Positions 1 through 8,086 of a DNA stretch of 64,000 nucleotides are shown piece by piece. Both the position numbers and the translations under genes were made by a program. How positions within the stretch are numbered: the stretch's first letter is position 1; each line of letters begins with the position of its first letter. Under the pieces are notes generated by a model. It ran no database searches. It was not told the origin of the DNA and worked only from the letters and a program-made list of their open reading frames with translations. Where the stretch lies: NCBI RefSeq assembly GCF_000006945.2, contig NC_003197.2, positions 4,278,001-4,342,000 on the forward strand, written 5' to 3'. This DNA is from Salmonella enterica subsp. enterica serovar Typhimurium str. LT2. GTDB taxonomy: Bacteria; Pseudomonadota; Gammaproteobacteria; Enterobacterales; Enterobacteriaceae.

Positions 1-971
1 CGACGGAAGTACGCACCCAGCAGCAAATAAAAGACTATTTTGGCGGCTGGGTGACGACCTTTCAAAAACCGCCAGCGGACACGTTTGGCCGCTGCAACGA
101 AGCGGGGATGTGCACGGATGATTTTATTCAGGCGAAGTACATCATGGATGCGCTGCTGCGCCATCAACGCCAGGTCAGCGACGAGGCGATGCGCGAGGCT
201 TTCCAGCAGTGGCTGGATTACCCGTACTACGCCAACTTTACCGGCCCGACGACGCGTGCGGCAATGAAGGCAATATTCAATGATAACCGCGCCTCTTTAC
301 AGGGTGAGCTGGAAGGCGAGAAACAGTCGGTACAGATTATTAATAAGGGTAACGCGGAGGCAACGAACGGCGCCGCCATGAAGATTTGGCCAGCGGCGGT
401 GCTGCACCCGGGTGATATTGACGCGGCGATTGAATGCGCGCTACAGATTTGCCGCTTTACCCATAATAACGTGCTGGCGATGTCCGGCGCAGCGGCGATG
501 GCGGCGGCAACCAGCGAGGCGTTAAGAGCGCAGACCAATGCAGACAGCATTATTGCCGCCGGTATTTACGGTGCGCAAAGGGGCTATCTGCTGGCGCAGG
601 AGCAAGGGGCGATGATGGTCGCCGGGCCTTCCGTTGCCCGACGCATTGAGCTGGCCGTAGATATCGGTAAACGTCATCGCCATTGGGAAACGGCGGTGGT
701 GGAACTTGCTGATATTATTGGCTCCGGGCTGCACGTGAGTGAAGCGGTGCCGGCGGCCTTTGGCCTGTTCGCGTGTTGTCCGAATTCTGCCGTAGATGCT
801 ATTATCTCCGGCGTTAATATCGGCAATGATACTGATACTGTCGCCACCATGGTCGGGGCGATTTCCGGCGCATTCCATGGCGTGGAGGCTTTTCCCGCCG
901 ATTATTTAACGACTTTGGATCGTATGAATCATTTCGATTTGGCAGAACTGGCCAGGCAAATCGCAGGGTAG
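1..971 (+). CDS. ADP-ribosylglycohydrolase family protein (5' end outside window)
   Basis: The reading frame is open from base 3 with no stop upstream of the first possible start (GTG at 51), so the gene begins before the window. The visible C-terminal part has the family's metal-binding signature NIGNDTDTVATMVGAISGA near its end. Proteins of this family remove ADP-ribose from proteins or small molecules using two Mg ions. The N-terminal metal motif would lie outside the window and cannot be checked. A GntR-type regulator follows on the same strand 60 bp later, which suggests a small regulated catabolic operon. The substrate is unknown. The family assignment is secure; the reaction is inferred. 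Confidence 0.85.
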   Translation, partial: TEVRTQQQIKDYFGGWVTTFQKPPADTFGRCNEAGMCTDDFIQAKYIMDALLRHQRQVSDEAMREAFQQWLDYPYYANFTGPTTRAAMKAIFNDNRASLQGELEGEKQSVQIINKGNAEATNGAAMKIWPAAVLHPGDIDAAIECALQICRFTHNNVLAMSGAAAMAAATSEALRAQTNADSIIAAGIYGAQRGYLLAQEQGAMMVAGPSVARRIELAVDIGKRHRHWETAVVELADIIGSGLHVSEAVPAAFGLFACCPNSAVDAIISGVNIGNDTDTVATMVGAISGAFHGVEAFPADYLTTLDRMNHFDLAELARQIAG

Positions 972-1033
972 CGACTTCACCCTGCCGGGGACGGTAAAAC
1001 GTCCCCTGCTGGCGAAGACGTGAGGTGCGCAGC

Positions 1034-1756
1034 TTGCAGGTTGATAAAACGAGCTTTACTCCGCTTTATAAGCAACTATTTTTTATCATCTGTCAGCAGA
1101 TCCAGAACGGGTCTTTGCCTTTGGGTAGCCAACTACCGACGCAAAAAGAGATTGCCAGATCCTACAACGTCTCGCTGATTGTGGTTAAACAGGCCTGGAG
1201 CGAATTAATCAATGCGGGCATTATTTCCTCCCAGCGCGGAAGTGGTTCGGTGGTGTGCTCGGTGCCGGAAGGCGTGAGCTACGGGCACACGTTTCGCGGT
1301 ATTACCCGCGATCTCCAGGACGCCAGCGTGGCGATTGAGAACCGTATTCTGGAAATCGCGCCGCGCCGCGCGCGCGACGCTCAGGCAGACGGCTTGAGCC
1401 TGCCCGCACAGCATCACTATCTCTATATTTCGCGTATTCGTTGCCTGAATAACCGCCCATTTAACCATGAGAAAATATATCTCGATCTCAGCTTCTTTCC
1501 CGGCCTGGAACTCACACCGCAGGCGCTGGAGCATACGTCGCTTTATTCGTTATTAAACGTCACAAGCGACTCGGCGATAGAAAAAGTTGAGGCGATTTTA
1601 CCTTCCGCTGACCTGTGCGAAAAATTGCAAATCGCCGCCAATAAACCGCTGTTATCCGTCGCCAGACAGACGTTTCAGGCCGGGAAGGACAGCCCTTTTG
1701 AGTATTGCCGCTATTACGTGCTGTCTGAATACTTTGGTGAAATTCATTATCACTGA
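1034..1756 (+). CDS. GntR-family transcriptional regulator with UTRA domain
   Basis: This protein of about 240 residues has an N-terminal winged helix (residues about 5-70, including LPTQKEIARSYNVSLIVVKQ) and a C-terminal ligand-sensing UTRA-like domain with the usual YLYISRIR and FEYCRYYV segments. Such regulators repress nearby catabolic operons until a small effector binds. I chose the TTG start at 1034 because GTGAGG lies 8 bases upstream. The GTG at 1025 overlaps that ribosome binding site but keeps the same frame and adds three residues. It probably controls the ADP-ribosylglycohydrolase operon upstream. The effector is unknown. Confidence 0.85.
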   Translation: MQVDKTSFTPLYKQLFFIICQQIQNGSLPLGSQLPTQKEIARSYNVSLIVVKQAWSELINAGIISSQRGSGSVVCSVPEGVSYGHTFRGITRDLQDASVAIENRILEIAPRRARDAQADGLSLPAQHHYLYISRIRCLNNRPFNHEKIYLDLSFFPGLELTPQALEHTSLYSLLNVTSDSAIEKVEAILPSADLCEKLQIAANKPLLSVARQTFQAGKDSPFEYCRYYVLSEYFGEIHYH

Positions 1757-1853
1757 TCTGTCCACTTAATCCTGCGATAACCCCACCATATCTGGCGTTT
1801 ACCTGCCTGACTGTCCGTCGTATTCTTGCTGAAAAAATCGTCAGGAGACAGGT

Positions 1854-2165
1854 ATGTCGCTCTGGTTGTCCCATCCTCTGTTCCTCCCGTCCATCATCGT
1901 TGGCGTTACTATCCTTCTGTGGGCGACTTCGCCACTGCCGGAGTTTATGACCGCACTGCTATTTTTTGCTGTGGCGATGGGACCAGGGAAAGTTCCTGCG
2001 CGGGCGGGGATGCTGTGATGTATCGCGCTGGCGGTGATACGCCAAAGCGATGGCTCTTTTGTCCTGCTGGCGACCGAGCGTAATTTACTGATCTTCAATC
2101 GCGCTTCTGCCGAGGAAATTCAGGATCATCAGTGTGATATCTTGAACCAACAGGTCATCAAATGA
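1854..2165 (+). pseudogene. Decayed transporter fragment with an in-frame TGA
   Basis: An ATG with a good ribosome binding site (AGGAGACAGG) opens a 54-codon frame beginning MSLWLSHPLFLPSIIVGV. It is hydrophobic and resembles the start of a DASS/SLC13-type anion transporter. The frame stops at TGA 2016-2018. The same frame then continues without interruption for 48 more codons (CIALAVIRQSDGSFVLLA and onward) to TGA 2163-2165. The second part does not look like a transporter, and I do not recognise it. The simplest reading is a deletion remnant that joined two old genes. A 54-residue membrane peptide could still be made. Confidence 0.55.
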
Positions 2166-2199
2166 CAGCTTGATATTGCATTAACGAATACCGTTTGGA

Positions 2200-2232
2200 G
2201 GCCGGACAAGGCTCTCGTGGCGCTATCCGGCA
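2200..2232. repeat. REP element
   Basis: The palindromic unit GCCGGACAAGG...GCTATCCGGC matches the enterobacterial REP pattern. It lies just downstream of the cupin gene, between it and the pseudogene. Confidence 0.7.
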
Positions 2233-2254
2233 AAATCTGGCGATGGCGCGGGCG

Positions 2255-2605
2255 TTACCAGGCCGGTGGATCTGCGGGGTGGCTGTCATTTTCCAGATGC
2301 GGCGATTTAATAAACACGCCTTTCCAGGGTTTATCGCCGTTATTAATGAGATAATGCGCCTCCCCAGGTTCGCACTGTAAAACATCTCCAGTTTGCAGGA
2401 TATGAGGTGTTCCTTCCAGATACAGGCACACTTCACCGCTTAGGGTATAAAAAATCTCACAAGCGGTATTATGGCGATGGTTAGGGAATGACTGCCCTGG
2501 TTGTAGTATGACGACGCCCATATCGCAGCCCGGCCCACGGATTAAGTATTTAGGGCCATTATCGCCAAAGCGGTATTCATGATTCTTCTCATTCGTTTTT
2601 TGCAT
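2255..2605 (-). CDS. Small single-domain cupin protein
   Basis: This is a 116-residue one-domain cupin. The first cupin motif is visible as FPNHRHNTACEIFYTLSGE, where His, His and Glu are likely metal ligands. The second is GDVLQCEPGEAHYLINNG, with a late His. Such proteins are often sugar-phosphate isomerases, epimerases or dioxygenases. The start lies 13 bp after the lsrK stop and has a GGAG ribosome binding site, so it is probably translated from the lsrR-lsrK message. The position suggests a role in handling AI-2 or its phosphorylated breakdown products. That is inference from context only. Sugar isomerase is another possible label. Confidence 0.85.
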   Translation of the reverse strand: MQKTNEKNHEYRFGDNGPKYLIRGPGCDMGVVILQPGQSFPNHRHNTACEIFYTLSGEVCLYLEGTPHILQTGDVLQCEPGEAHYLINNGDKPWKGVFIKSPHLENDSHPADPPAW

Positions 2606-2618
2606 GCTTATTCTCCTG

Positions 2619-4211
2619 TTACAGGCCTGGCGCTTTCCAGAGGGATGTCGTTAAGCCACCATCGACCAGCGCGCGTTGATCCTGATAAACGGCCTGCCAT
2701 TTTTCTCTGGCCTGCTGATAGACAGCGAAATTTTCAGGATTAGGTTTATGCTCCCGATCCCAGCGCACTAGCTTTTCTCCCGTTTCCGCCAGCGATGGCC
2801 AGACACCCACGCCAACGCCTGCGGCAATAGCGCACCCTAGCGCGGTAGCTTCTTTGACGACAGGTACGTGAACGGTGAGTCCCGTAACGTCGGCAAGGAT
2901 TTGGCTCCATAATTTGCCTTTAGATCCTCCGCCAGCAAAAACCAGCGAGTCGGCCTGTACGCCGGAAAACGCGGCAATTTGCTGTAAATTGCAGGCGGAA
3001 ACAATGGCGGCATTCTCTTCCAGCGCGCGAAATAGGGTCGCTTTATTACACTTTTCAGGATCGATAGACAGATTGATAAACGACGGCGCGGCATGGTACC
3101 AGCGTTTAAAACGCATAACGTCAGAGAAGATGGGCATCACACCGTACGCGCCGGGAGGCACCCGGCTGGCCATATCTTCCAGCAGGGAATACGCATCAAT
3201 ACCTAACCTTTCAGCGATTAGTTTTTCCTCGGCGCAAAAGGCGTCGCGGAACCAACGCATCGTTAACCCAGTAAAAAAGCTAATAGACTCGGTTTGTACC
3301 ATACCGGGGATCACATGAGGATTGATGCGAACGTTCATGTTTGGGTCGGTGACCGGCGCGGGAAGATTGACGACCTGTTGCCAGAAGGTTCCGCCCAGCA
3401 CGGCCGTTTGCGCCGGGCGTACGACGCCCAGCCCCAGACAGCCTAACTGCACATCGCCGCCGCCAACGATGACCGGCGTACCCGCTTGCAGGTCGCACTG
3501 TTCAGCCGCTTTCTGTGAAATGTGACCGAGCAGCGTCCCGGTTTCTTTTACCGGCGAGAGAATGTCAGAACGCAGGCCCGCCATCTGTAACAGACTACGT
3601 TTCCAGTTGCGGGTCACCAGATCCAATAACCCCGTCGTGCCTGCGTTGGAGGGATCGACCGCCAGTTCGCCGCTGAGCATAAAGGCCATCCAGTCGCTGA
3701 TCATAGTGACGGTTGACGCGCGATGATAAATATCCGGACGATGGTGGGCAAGCCAGAGCAGACGCGGAATAGCGCTGAGCGCCAGCGTTTGCCCGGAGCA
3801 ACGATAAACTTCCTCCTCAAAGGTGTTATCGTACAGCTCTTTTAATTCACTGACTTCGTGCGCCGCGCGGGCGTCAACATTAGCGCAGGCCCAAATTGGT
3901 TCGCCGTTACTGTCATAAATAACAATGCCTTCACGCATCGAGCAGGCCGATACGGCAGCGATAGCCGTTGCAGGGATGGCGGCTTTCTGTAGTGCCTGAC
4001 GGATACACTGGCAAGCCAGTTGCCAGTTTTTGGCAAGATCAAACTCCATCGAACCAGGCACATCCGGCACGGCCAGATGCTGCCATTCCGCTTGACCGAC
4101 AGCTATTTGCTTTCCTTGTAGATCAAAAATTACTGCTCTGACGCTACCGGTACCGGCGTCAAGAGCCATCAGGTAATGTCCTGATTCAGTATGGGTACAG
4201 AGTCGAGCCAT
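2619..4211 (-). CDS. lsrK: Autoinducer-2 kinase LsrK
   Basis: This is a 530-residue FGGY-family carbohydrate kinase, the usual LsrK length. The N-terminal phosphate-binding loop is visible as DAGTGSVRAVIFD, and the C-terminal ATP-site motif as FAGGGSKGKLWSQILADVTG. LsrK phosphorylates the quorum signal AI-2 (DPD) in the cytoplasm; phospho-AI-2 is trapped in the cell and releases LsrR from DNA. The start has the ribosome binding site GAGGAT. The gene lies downstream of lsrR on the same strand and is followed closely by a cupin gene, so lsrR-lsrK-cupin looks like one operon. Confidence 0.97.
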   Translation of the reverse strand: MARLCTHTESGHYLMALDAGTGSVRAVIFDLQGKQIAVGQAEWQHLAVPDVPGSMEFDLAKNWQLACQCIRQALQKAAIPATAIAAVSACSMREGIVIYDSNGEPIWACANVDARAAHEVSELKELYDNTFEEEVYRCSGQTLALSAIPRLLWLAHHRPDIYHRASTVTMISDWMAFMLSGELAVDPSNAGTTGLLDLVTRNWKRSLLQMAGLRSDILSPVKETGTLLGHISQKAAEQCDLQAGTPVIVGGGDVQLGCLGLGVVRPAQTAVLGGTFWQQVVNLPAPVTDPNMNVRINPHVIPGMVQTESISFFTGLTMRWFRDAFCAEEKLIAERLGIDAYSLLEDMASRVPPGAYGVMPIFSDVMRFKRWYHAAPSFINLSIDPEKCNKATLFRALEENAAIVSACNLQQIAAFSGVQADSLVFAGGGSKGKLWSQILADVTGLTVHVPVVKEATALGCAIAAGVGVGVWPSLAETGEKLVRWDREHKPNPENFAVYQQAREKWQAVYQDQRALVDGGLTTSLWKAPGL

Positions 4212-4298
4212 TTTTTTATCCTCGGCTATTTTTACATCGTTACATAAAATCCTGTCAGTTATTGTTTATTGAATTGAGGTAAGTGTTATTTTATTTTT

Positions 4299-5258
4299 TT
4301 ATTTTTCAATAATTTGAATTATTTTCCCTGCGGTTTTCTGATCGGTAACCAGTGCATTGATATAGTTACCGCGCATAGCGGCAATAATAGCTTCTGCTTT
4401 TTGTTCGCCGCCGGCGACGCCAATCACGGTTGGGATCGTGGAAAGTGAATTTAACTTCAGGCCAATTAATTCGTTATGGATTTTGATGTCTGGAATAATT
4501 TCGCCATGAGCATCAAAAAAATAGCCCAGAATATCGCCTACTGCGCCTTTGCGGCCAATCATGAGTTGTTCACCCTGAGTGATATAACCGGATTTTAAGA
4601 TACTGGCTTGATCTTTCTGGTTAATTGCCCCAATCCCCACGATGGCGGCATCGGCAGCTTGCGCTGTGAGCATCACATCCCGCACGCTATTTTCATTGCG
4701 CAGCGTGCAGGCAATTTCCTGCGATGATGCGCGCAGCGGCGCGGGCATAATACTTACGCTACAAGCGGCATCAAGCTGGCCTATTCCGGTCATATACGGC
4801 CCCACGCCGCCGGATAACGTGACCAGTCGGATTTGTTGCGCCGAGATAAATCCGCTGAGGCGTTTTAATGTGGTCATCGTGGCTTCGCCAAAGCCGACGG
4901 CCAGCAGTTGCTGTGGCCGCAGTGACTCCATCAACATATGGGCGGCGCCGATTCCTAAGCGCAGACCAATATCGGCATCGGGTAATGCCGGCAGCACGCG
5001 GATATTCTGCAATGCGAAGTGGTTGCGCAAGGCATTTTCATACTCAAGACACCCTTCGAAGCGGGAGTTGATTTGTACGCGAATAATACCGGACTGATGC
5101 CCTTTCTCCAGCAGACGAGAAACCTTTAGCCGGGTTAGCCCCAGACGCTCGCTGATTTCACTCTGCGTCAATCCATCGTGATAGTAGAACCAGGCAATAC
5201 GCGCCACCTGCTCTTCTTCGCACATTCCATAATCAGATACCAACGTATTATCGCTCAT
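4299..5258 (-). CDS. lsrR: Transcriptional repressor LsrR
   Basis: LsrR is a SorC/DeoR-type repressor. An N-terminal helix-turn-helix is visible as LTQSEISERLGLTRLKVSRL, followed by a long sugar-phosphate-binding domain containing TLSGGVGPYMTG. It represses lsrA and its own operon until phospho-AI-2 binds. I chose the ATG at 5258 (MSDNTL, 319 residues), which has CCAGG 8 bases upstream. The ATG at 5264 is in frame but sits too close to that site. Three repeated palindromes between this gene and lsrA are its probable operators. Confidence 0.96.
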   Translation of the reverse strand: MSDNTLVSDYGMCEEEQVARIAWFYYHDGLTQSEISERLGLTRLKVSRLLEKGHQSGIIRVQINSRFEGCLEYENALRNHFALQNIRVLPALPDADIGLRLGIGAAHMLMESLRPQQLLAVGFGEATMTTLKRLSGFISAQQIRLVTLSGGVGPYMTGIGQLDAACSVSIMPAPLRASSQEIACTLRNENSVRDVMLTAQAADAAIVGIGAINQKDQASILKSGYITQGEQLMIGRKGAVGDILGYFFDAHGEIIPDIKIHNELIGLKLNSLSTIPTVIGVAGGEQKAEAIIAAMRGNYINALVTDQKTAGKIIQIIEK

Positions 5259-5279
5259 TGTCATAACCTGGCTTTACTT

Positions 5280-5312
5280 TGAACATTTCTAAATCATTAA
5301 CACAATTGTTCA
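5280..5312. promoter_or_regulatory. Probable LsrR operator 1 (33-bp palindrome)
   Basis: TGAACA at 5280-5285 pairs with TGTTCA at 5307-5312, with 21 bases between them. It lies 22 bp upstream of the lsrR start, where binding would block lsrR transcription. Assignment to LsrR is inferred from position and from the matching copy near lsrA. Confidence 0.6.
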
Positions 5313-5331
5313 GTTATCACTCCGAAATAAC

Positions 5332-5347
5332 CGTGATTAACGCCACA
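5332..5347. promoter_or_regulatory. Candidate CRP site in the lsr promoter region
   Basis: CGTGA-TTAACG-CCACA matches 8 of 10 key positions of the CRP consensus TGTGA-N6-TCACA. lsr operons are known to need cAMP-CRP. A weaker match lies at 5401-5416. Confidence 0.45.
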
Positions 5348-5362
5348 AAAACGCGCCAAATC

Positions 5363-5395
5363 TGAACATTTATCATCTAAAAATTCATTTATTCA
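5363..5395. promoter_or_regulatory. Probable LsrR operator 2 (imperfect 33-bp palindrome)
   Basis: TGAACA at 5363-5368 and TATTCA at 5390-5395 have the same 21-base separation as operators 1 and 3, with one mismatch. The site lies exactly 83 bp from each of the other two. Confidence 0.5.
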
Positions 5396-5445
5396 GAAAA
5401 CGTGATCTGGATGAGAGTTTTTTGACCAAATAACTACTACCGTTT

Positions 5446-5478
5446 TGAACAATTTCTTTTTCAAAAAACATTTGTTCA
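5446..5478. promoter_or_regulatory. Probable LsrR operator 3 (33-bp palindrome)
   Basis: TGAACAA at 5446-5452 pairs with TTGTTCA at 5472-5478. The span is the same 33 bp as operator 1. It ends 35 bp before the lsrA start, well placed to repress the lsrA promoter. Confidence 0.6.
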
Positions 5479-5513
5479 GTCCCGTCAGTCAACATTGAGG
5501 GAGCGGAGGCAAC

Positions 5514-7049
5514 ATGCAAATCAGTCACAATACTGCATCCCCTCTGATTTGTGTGCAGAACATTTATAAAAGTTATTCCGGCGTCGAAGTACTAAAGGGA
5601 ATTGACTTTACTCTGCATGCGGGAGAGGTGCACGCATTGCTTGGCGGCAATGGTGCGGGTAAATCAACATTAATGAAGATTATTGCCGGTATAGTCCCGC
5701 CAGATGGAGGGACTATCGATATTGCTGGTGTGCGTTGCAGTCATTTAACGCCTCTGAAGGCGCACCAGTATGGCATTTACCTGGTTCCCCAGGAGCCTCT
5801 GTTATTTCCGAGTTTATCTGTGCGGGAAAATATCTTGTTTGGCTTGCAGGGACGTCAGGCCTCCACGGAAAAAATGCAGCAGCTATTAAAGGCGATGGGA
5901 TGCCAACTCGATCCGGCGAGCGCTGCGGGTACGCTTGATGTTGCAGACCGCCAGATCGTTGAAATTATGCGCGGCTTGATGCGCGACTCGCGAATCTTAA
6001 TTCTTGATGAGCCCACGGCGTCGTTAACGCCAGCCGAAACTGATCGGTTATTTACGCGTCTGCAAGAGTTGCTGAAAAAGGGTGTCGGAATTGTATTTAT
6101 TTCTCATAAGCTACCAGAAATTAGACAGTTAGCTCACTGCGTTAGCGTGATGCGTGACGGTAAAATCGCATTATTCGGAAAAACGCATGACCTTTCTACC
6201 GACGAGATTATTCAAGCTATCACCCCGGCAACGCAGGGCGTCAGTCTTTCCGCGAATCAAAAGTTGTGGCTGGAATTGCCTGGCAGCCGCCCGCAGAACG
6301 AACGCGGCGCGACAGTATTAGCGCTGGAGTCACTGACGGGCGAAGGTTTTATGAATATCAACCTTGAGGTGCGGGCAGGCGAAATCCTTGGTCTGGCCGG
6401 GTTGGTCGGCGCGGGACGCACAGAACTGGCTGAAACGCTGTACGGTATTAGACCGGTCAATGCGGGGCGGATGCTGTTCAATGGTCAAGAAATTAACGCC
6501 CTGACAACCCAACAGCGGTTGCAGCTCGGCCTGGTCTATTTGCCGGAAGATCGGCAGTCATCCGGGCTGTATCTTGACGCTTCCCTGGCATGGAATGTCT
6601 GTTCGCTGACCCACAACCAAAAAGGATTTTGGATAAAGCCCCAGCGGGATAACGCCACCCTTGAACGTTACCACCGCGCGTTAAATATCAAACTCAATAA
6701 TGCCGAACAGGCGGCGCGTACTTTATCCGGCGGTAACCAGCAAAAAGTATTGATTGCCAAATGCCTGGAGGCCTCTCCGCAATTACTGATTGTCGATGAA
6801 CCGACCCGCGGTGTCGATGTCTCCGCCCGCAGCGATATTTATCAGCTGTTGCGCAGTATCGCGCAACAAAATGTCGCGGTGCTATTTATTTCCTCCGATC
6901 TGGAAGAGATAGAGCAGATGGCCGATCGCGTATATGTCATGCACCAGGGGGAACTGGGGGGGCCTGCGTTATGCGGCGAGGAAATTAACGTTGATACCAT
7001 CATGCACGTTGCGTTTGGCGAACATGGTGCGTCGGAGGCAACATGTTGA
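5514..7049 (+). CDS. lsrA: AI-2 importer ATP-binding protein LsrA
   Basis: This 511-residue protein has two ABC ATPase domains in tandem, as in sugar importers of the ribose type. Domain 1 has the Walker A loop GGNGAGKST and Walker B LILDEPTAS, but a degenerate signature (LDVADRQ). Domain 2 has a degenerate Walker A (GLVGAGRTE), an intact signature LSGGNQQK and Walker B LLIVDEPTRGVD. This mixed pattern is normal for the family. LsrA powers AI-2 uptake through LsrC and LsrD. The start has the ribosome binding site GGAGGC. Its last 7 bases overlap lsrC, showing translational coupling. Confidence 0.97.
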   Translation: MQISHNTASPLICVQNIYKSYSGVEVLKGIDFTLHAGEVHALLGGNGAGKSTLMKIIAGIVPPDGGTIDIAGVRCSHLTPLKAHQYGIYLVPQEPLLFPSLSVRENILFGLQGRQASTEKMQQLLKAMGCQLDPASAAGTLDVADRQIVEIMRGLMRDSRILILDEPTASLTPAETDRLFTRLQELLKKGVGIVFISHKLPEIRQLAHCVSVMRDGKIALFGKTHDLSTDEIIQAITPATQGVSLSANQKLWLELPGSRPQNERGATVLALESLTGEGFMNINLEVRAGEILGLAGLVGAGRTELAETLYGIRPVNAGRMLFNGQEINALTTQQRLQLGLVYLPEDRQSSGLYLDASLAWNVCSLTHNQKGFWIKPQRDNATLERYHRALNIKLNNAEQAARTLSGGNQQKVLIAKCLEASPQLLIVDEPTRGVDVSARSDIYQLLRSIAQQNVAVLFISSDLEEIEQMADRVYVMHQGELGGPALCGEEINVDTIMHVAFGEHGASEATC

Positions 7050-8086
7050 AATTCATCCAAAATAACCGGGAAGCGACGGCACTGCTGGCAATAGTCTGTT
7101 TATTCGTGTTTCCTGGCGCGCTGGATAGTCAGTATTTGAGCGTGCAAACGCTGACAATGGTTTTCAGTAGCGCGCAAATTTTGATGCTGTTGGCGATTGG
7201 CGCGACGATGGTAATGCTCACCCGCAATATTGATGTATCGGTGGGCTCGACGACAGGAATGTGCGCGGTATTGCTGGGAGTGATGTTAAACGCCGGCTAT
7301 AGCCTGCCGGTCGCCTGCCTGGCCACACTAATATTAGGAATTGTCGCCGGATTTTTTAATGGCGTACTGGTTGCCTGGTTGAAGATACCCGCCATTGTCG
7401 CCACTCTGGGAACGCTGGGCTTGTATCGTGGGATCATGCTGCTATGGACAGGGGGGAAATGGATTGAAGGATTACCCGCAGGCTTAAAGCAACTCTCTGC
7501 TCCGGTGTTTCTGGGAATTTCCGCAATCGGCTGGTTTACCCTGGTGTTAGCGCTGCTTATGGCCTGGCTCCTGGCGAAAACCGCCTTTGGCCGCAATTTT
7601 TACGCCACCGGCGATAACCTGCAGGGCGCCCGGCAATTGGGTGTCCGTACCGAGATGGTACGCATCATGGCATTTTCACTTAATGGCGGTATGGCGGCAT
7701 TGGCTGGAATCGTGTTTGCCTCGCAGATTGGCTTCATTCCCAATCAAACCGGCACGGGGCTGGAAATGAAAGCCATCGCGGCCTGCGTATTGGGGGGAAT
7801 TAGCCTGTTAGGCGGGTCAGGCACGGTCATCGGCGCTATTCTCGGCGCTTATTTTCTTACGCAAATCGATAGTGTGTTAGTGCTGCTGCGTATCCCCGCC
7901 TGGTGGAACGATTTTATTGCTGGCCTGGTATTGTTGGGCGTACTGGTATTCGATGGGCGGCTGCGTTGCGCATTACAACGCAATCTGCGCCGCCAGAAAT
8001 ATGCCCGTTTTATATCACCACCCACTCCACTACAGACGGAAGCAAAAACGCACGCACAACAGAATAAAAACAAAGAGGTGGCATGA
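7043..8086 (+). CDS. lsrC: AI-2 importer permease LsrC
   Basis: LsrC is a 347-residue inner-membrane permease of the ribose-type family. It has many hydrophobic helices and family segments such as NIDVSVGSTTGMCAVLLG and AIAACVLGGISLLGGSGT. It forms the AI-2 channel with LsrD. The start overlaps the lsrA stop by 7 bases, and its stop overlaps the lsrD start. The C-terminus is a charged tail of about 30 residues. Confidence 0.96.
   Translation: MLKFIQNNREATALLAIVCLFVFPGALDSQYLSVQTLTMVFSSAQILMLLAIGATMVMLTRNIDVSVGSTTGMCAVLLGVMLNAGYSLPVACLATLILGIVAGFFNGVLVAWLKIPAIVATLGTLGLYRGIMLLWTGGKWIEGLPAGLKQLSAPVFLGISAIGWFTLVLALLMAWLLAKTAFGRNFYATGDNLQGARQLGVRTEMVRIMAFSLNGGMAALAGIVFASQIGFIPNQTGTGLEMKAIAACVLGGISLLGGSGTVIGAILGAYFLTQIDSVLVLLRIPAWWNDFIAGLVLLGVLVFDGRLRCALQRNLRRQKYARFISPPTPLQTEAKTHAQQNKNKEVA

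Noticed and set aside
2016..2018. In-frame TGA as a selenocysteine codon
   Set aside because: A weak 5-bp stem follows, but it does not fit a bacterial SECIS hairpin, and the protein before and after the TGA looks like two different genes.
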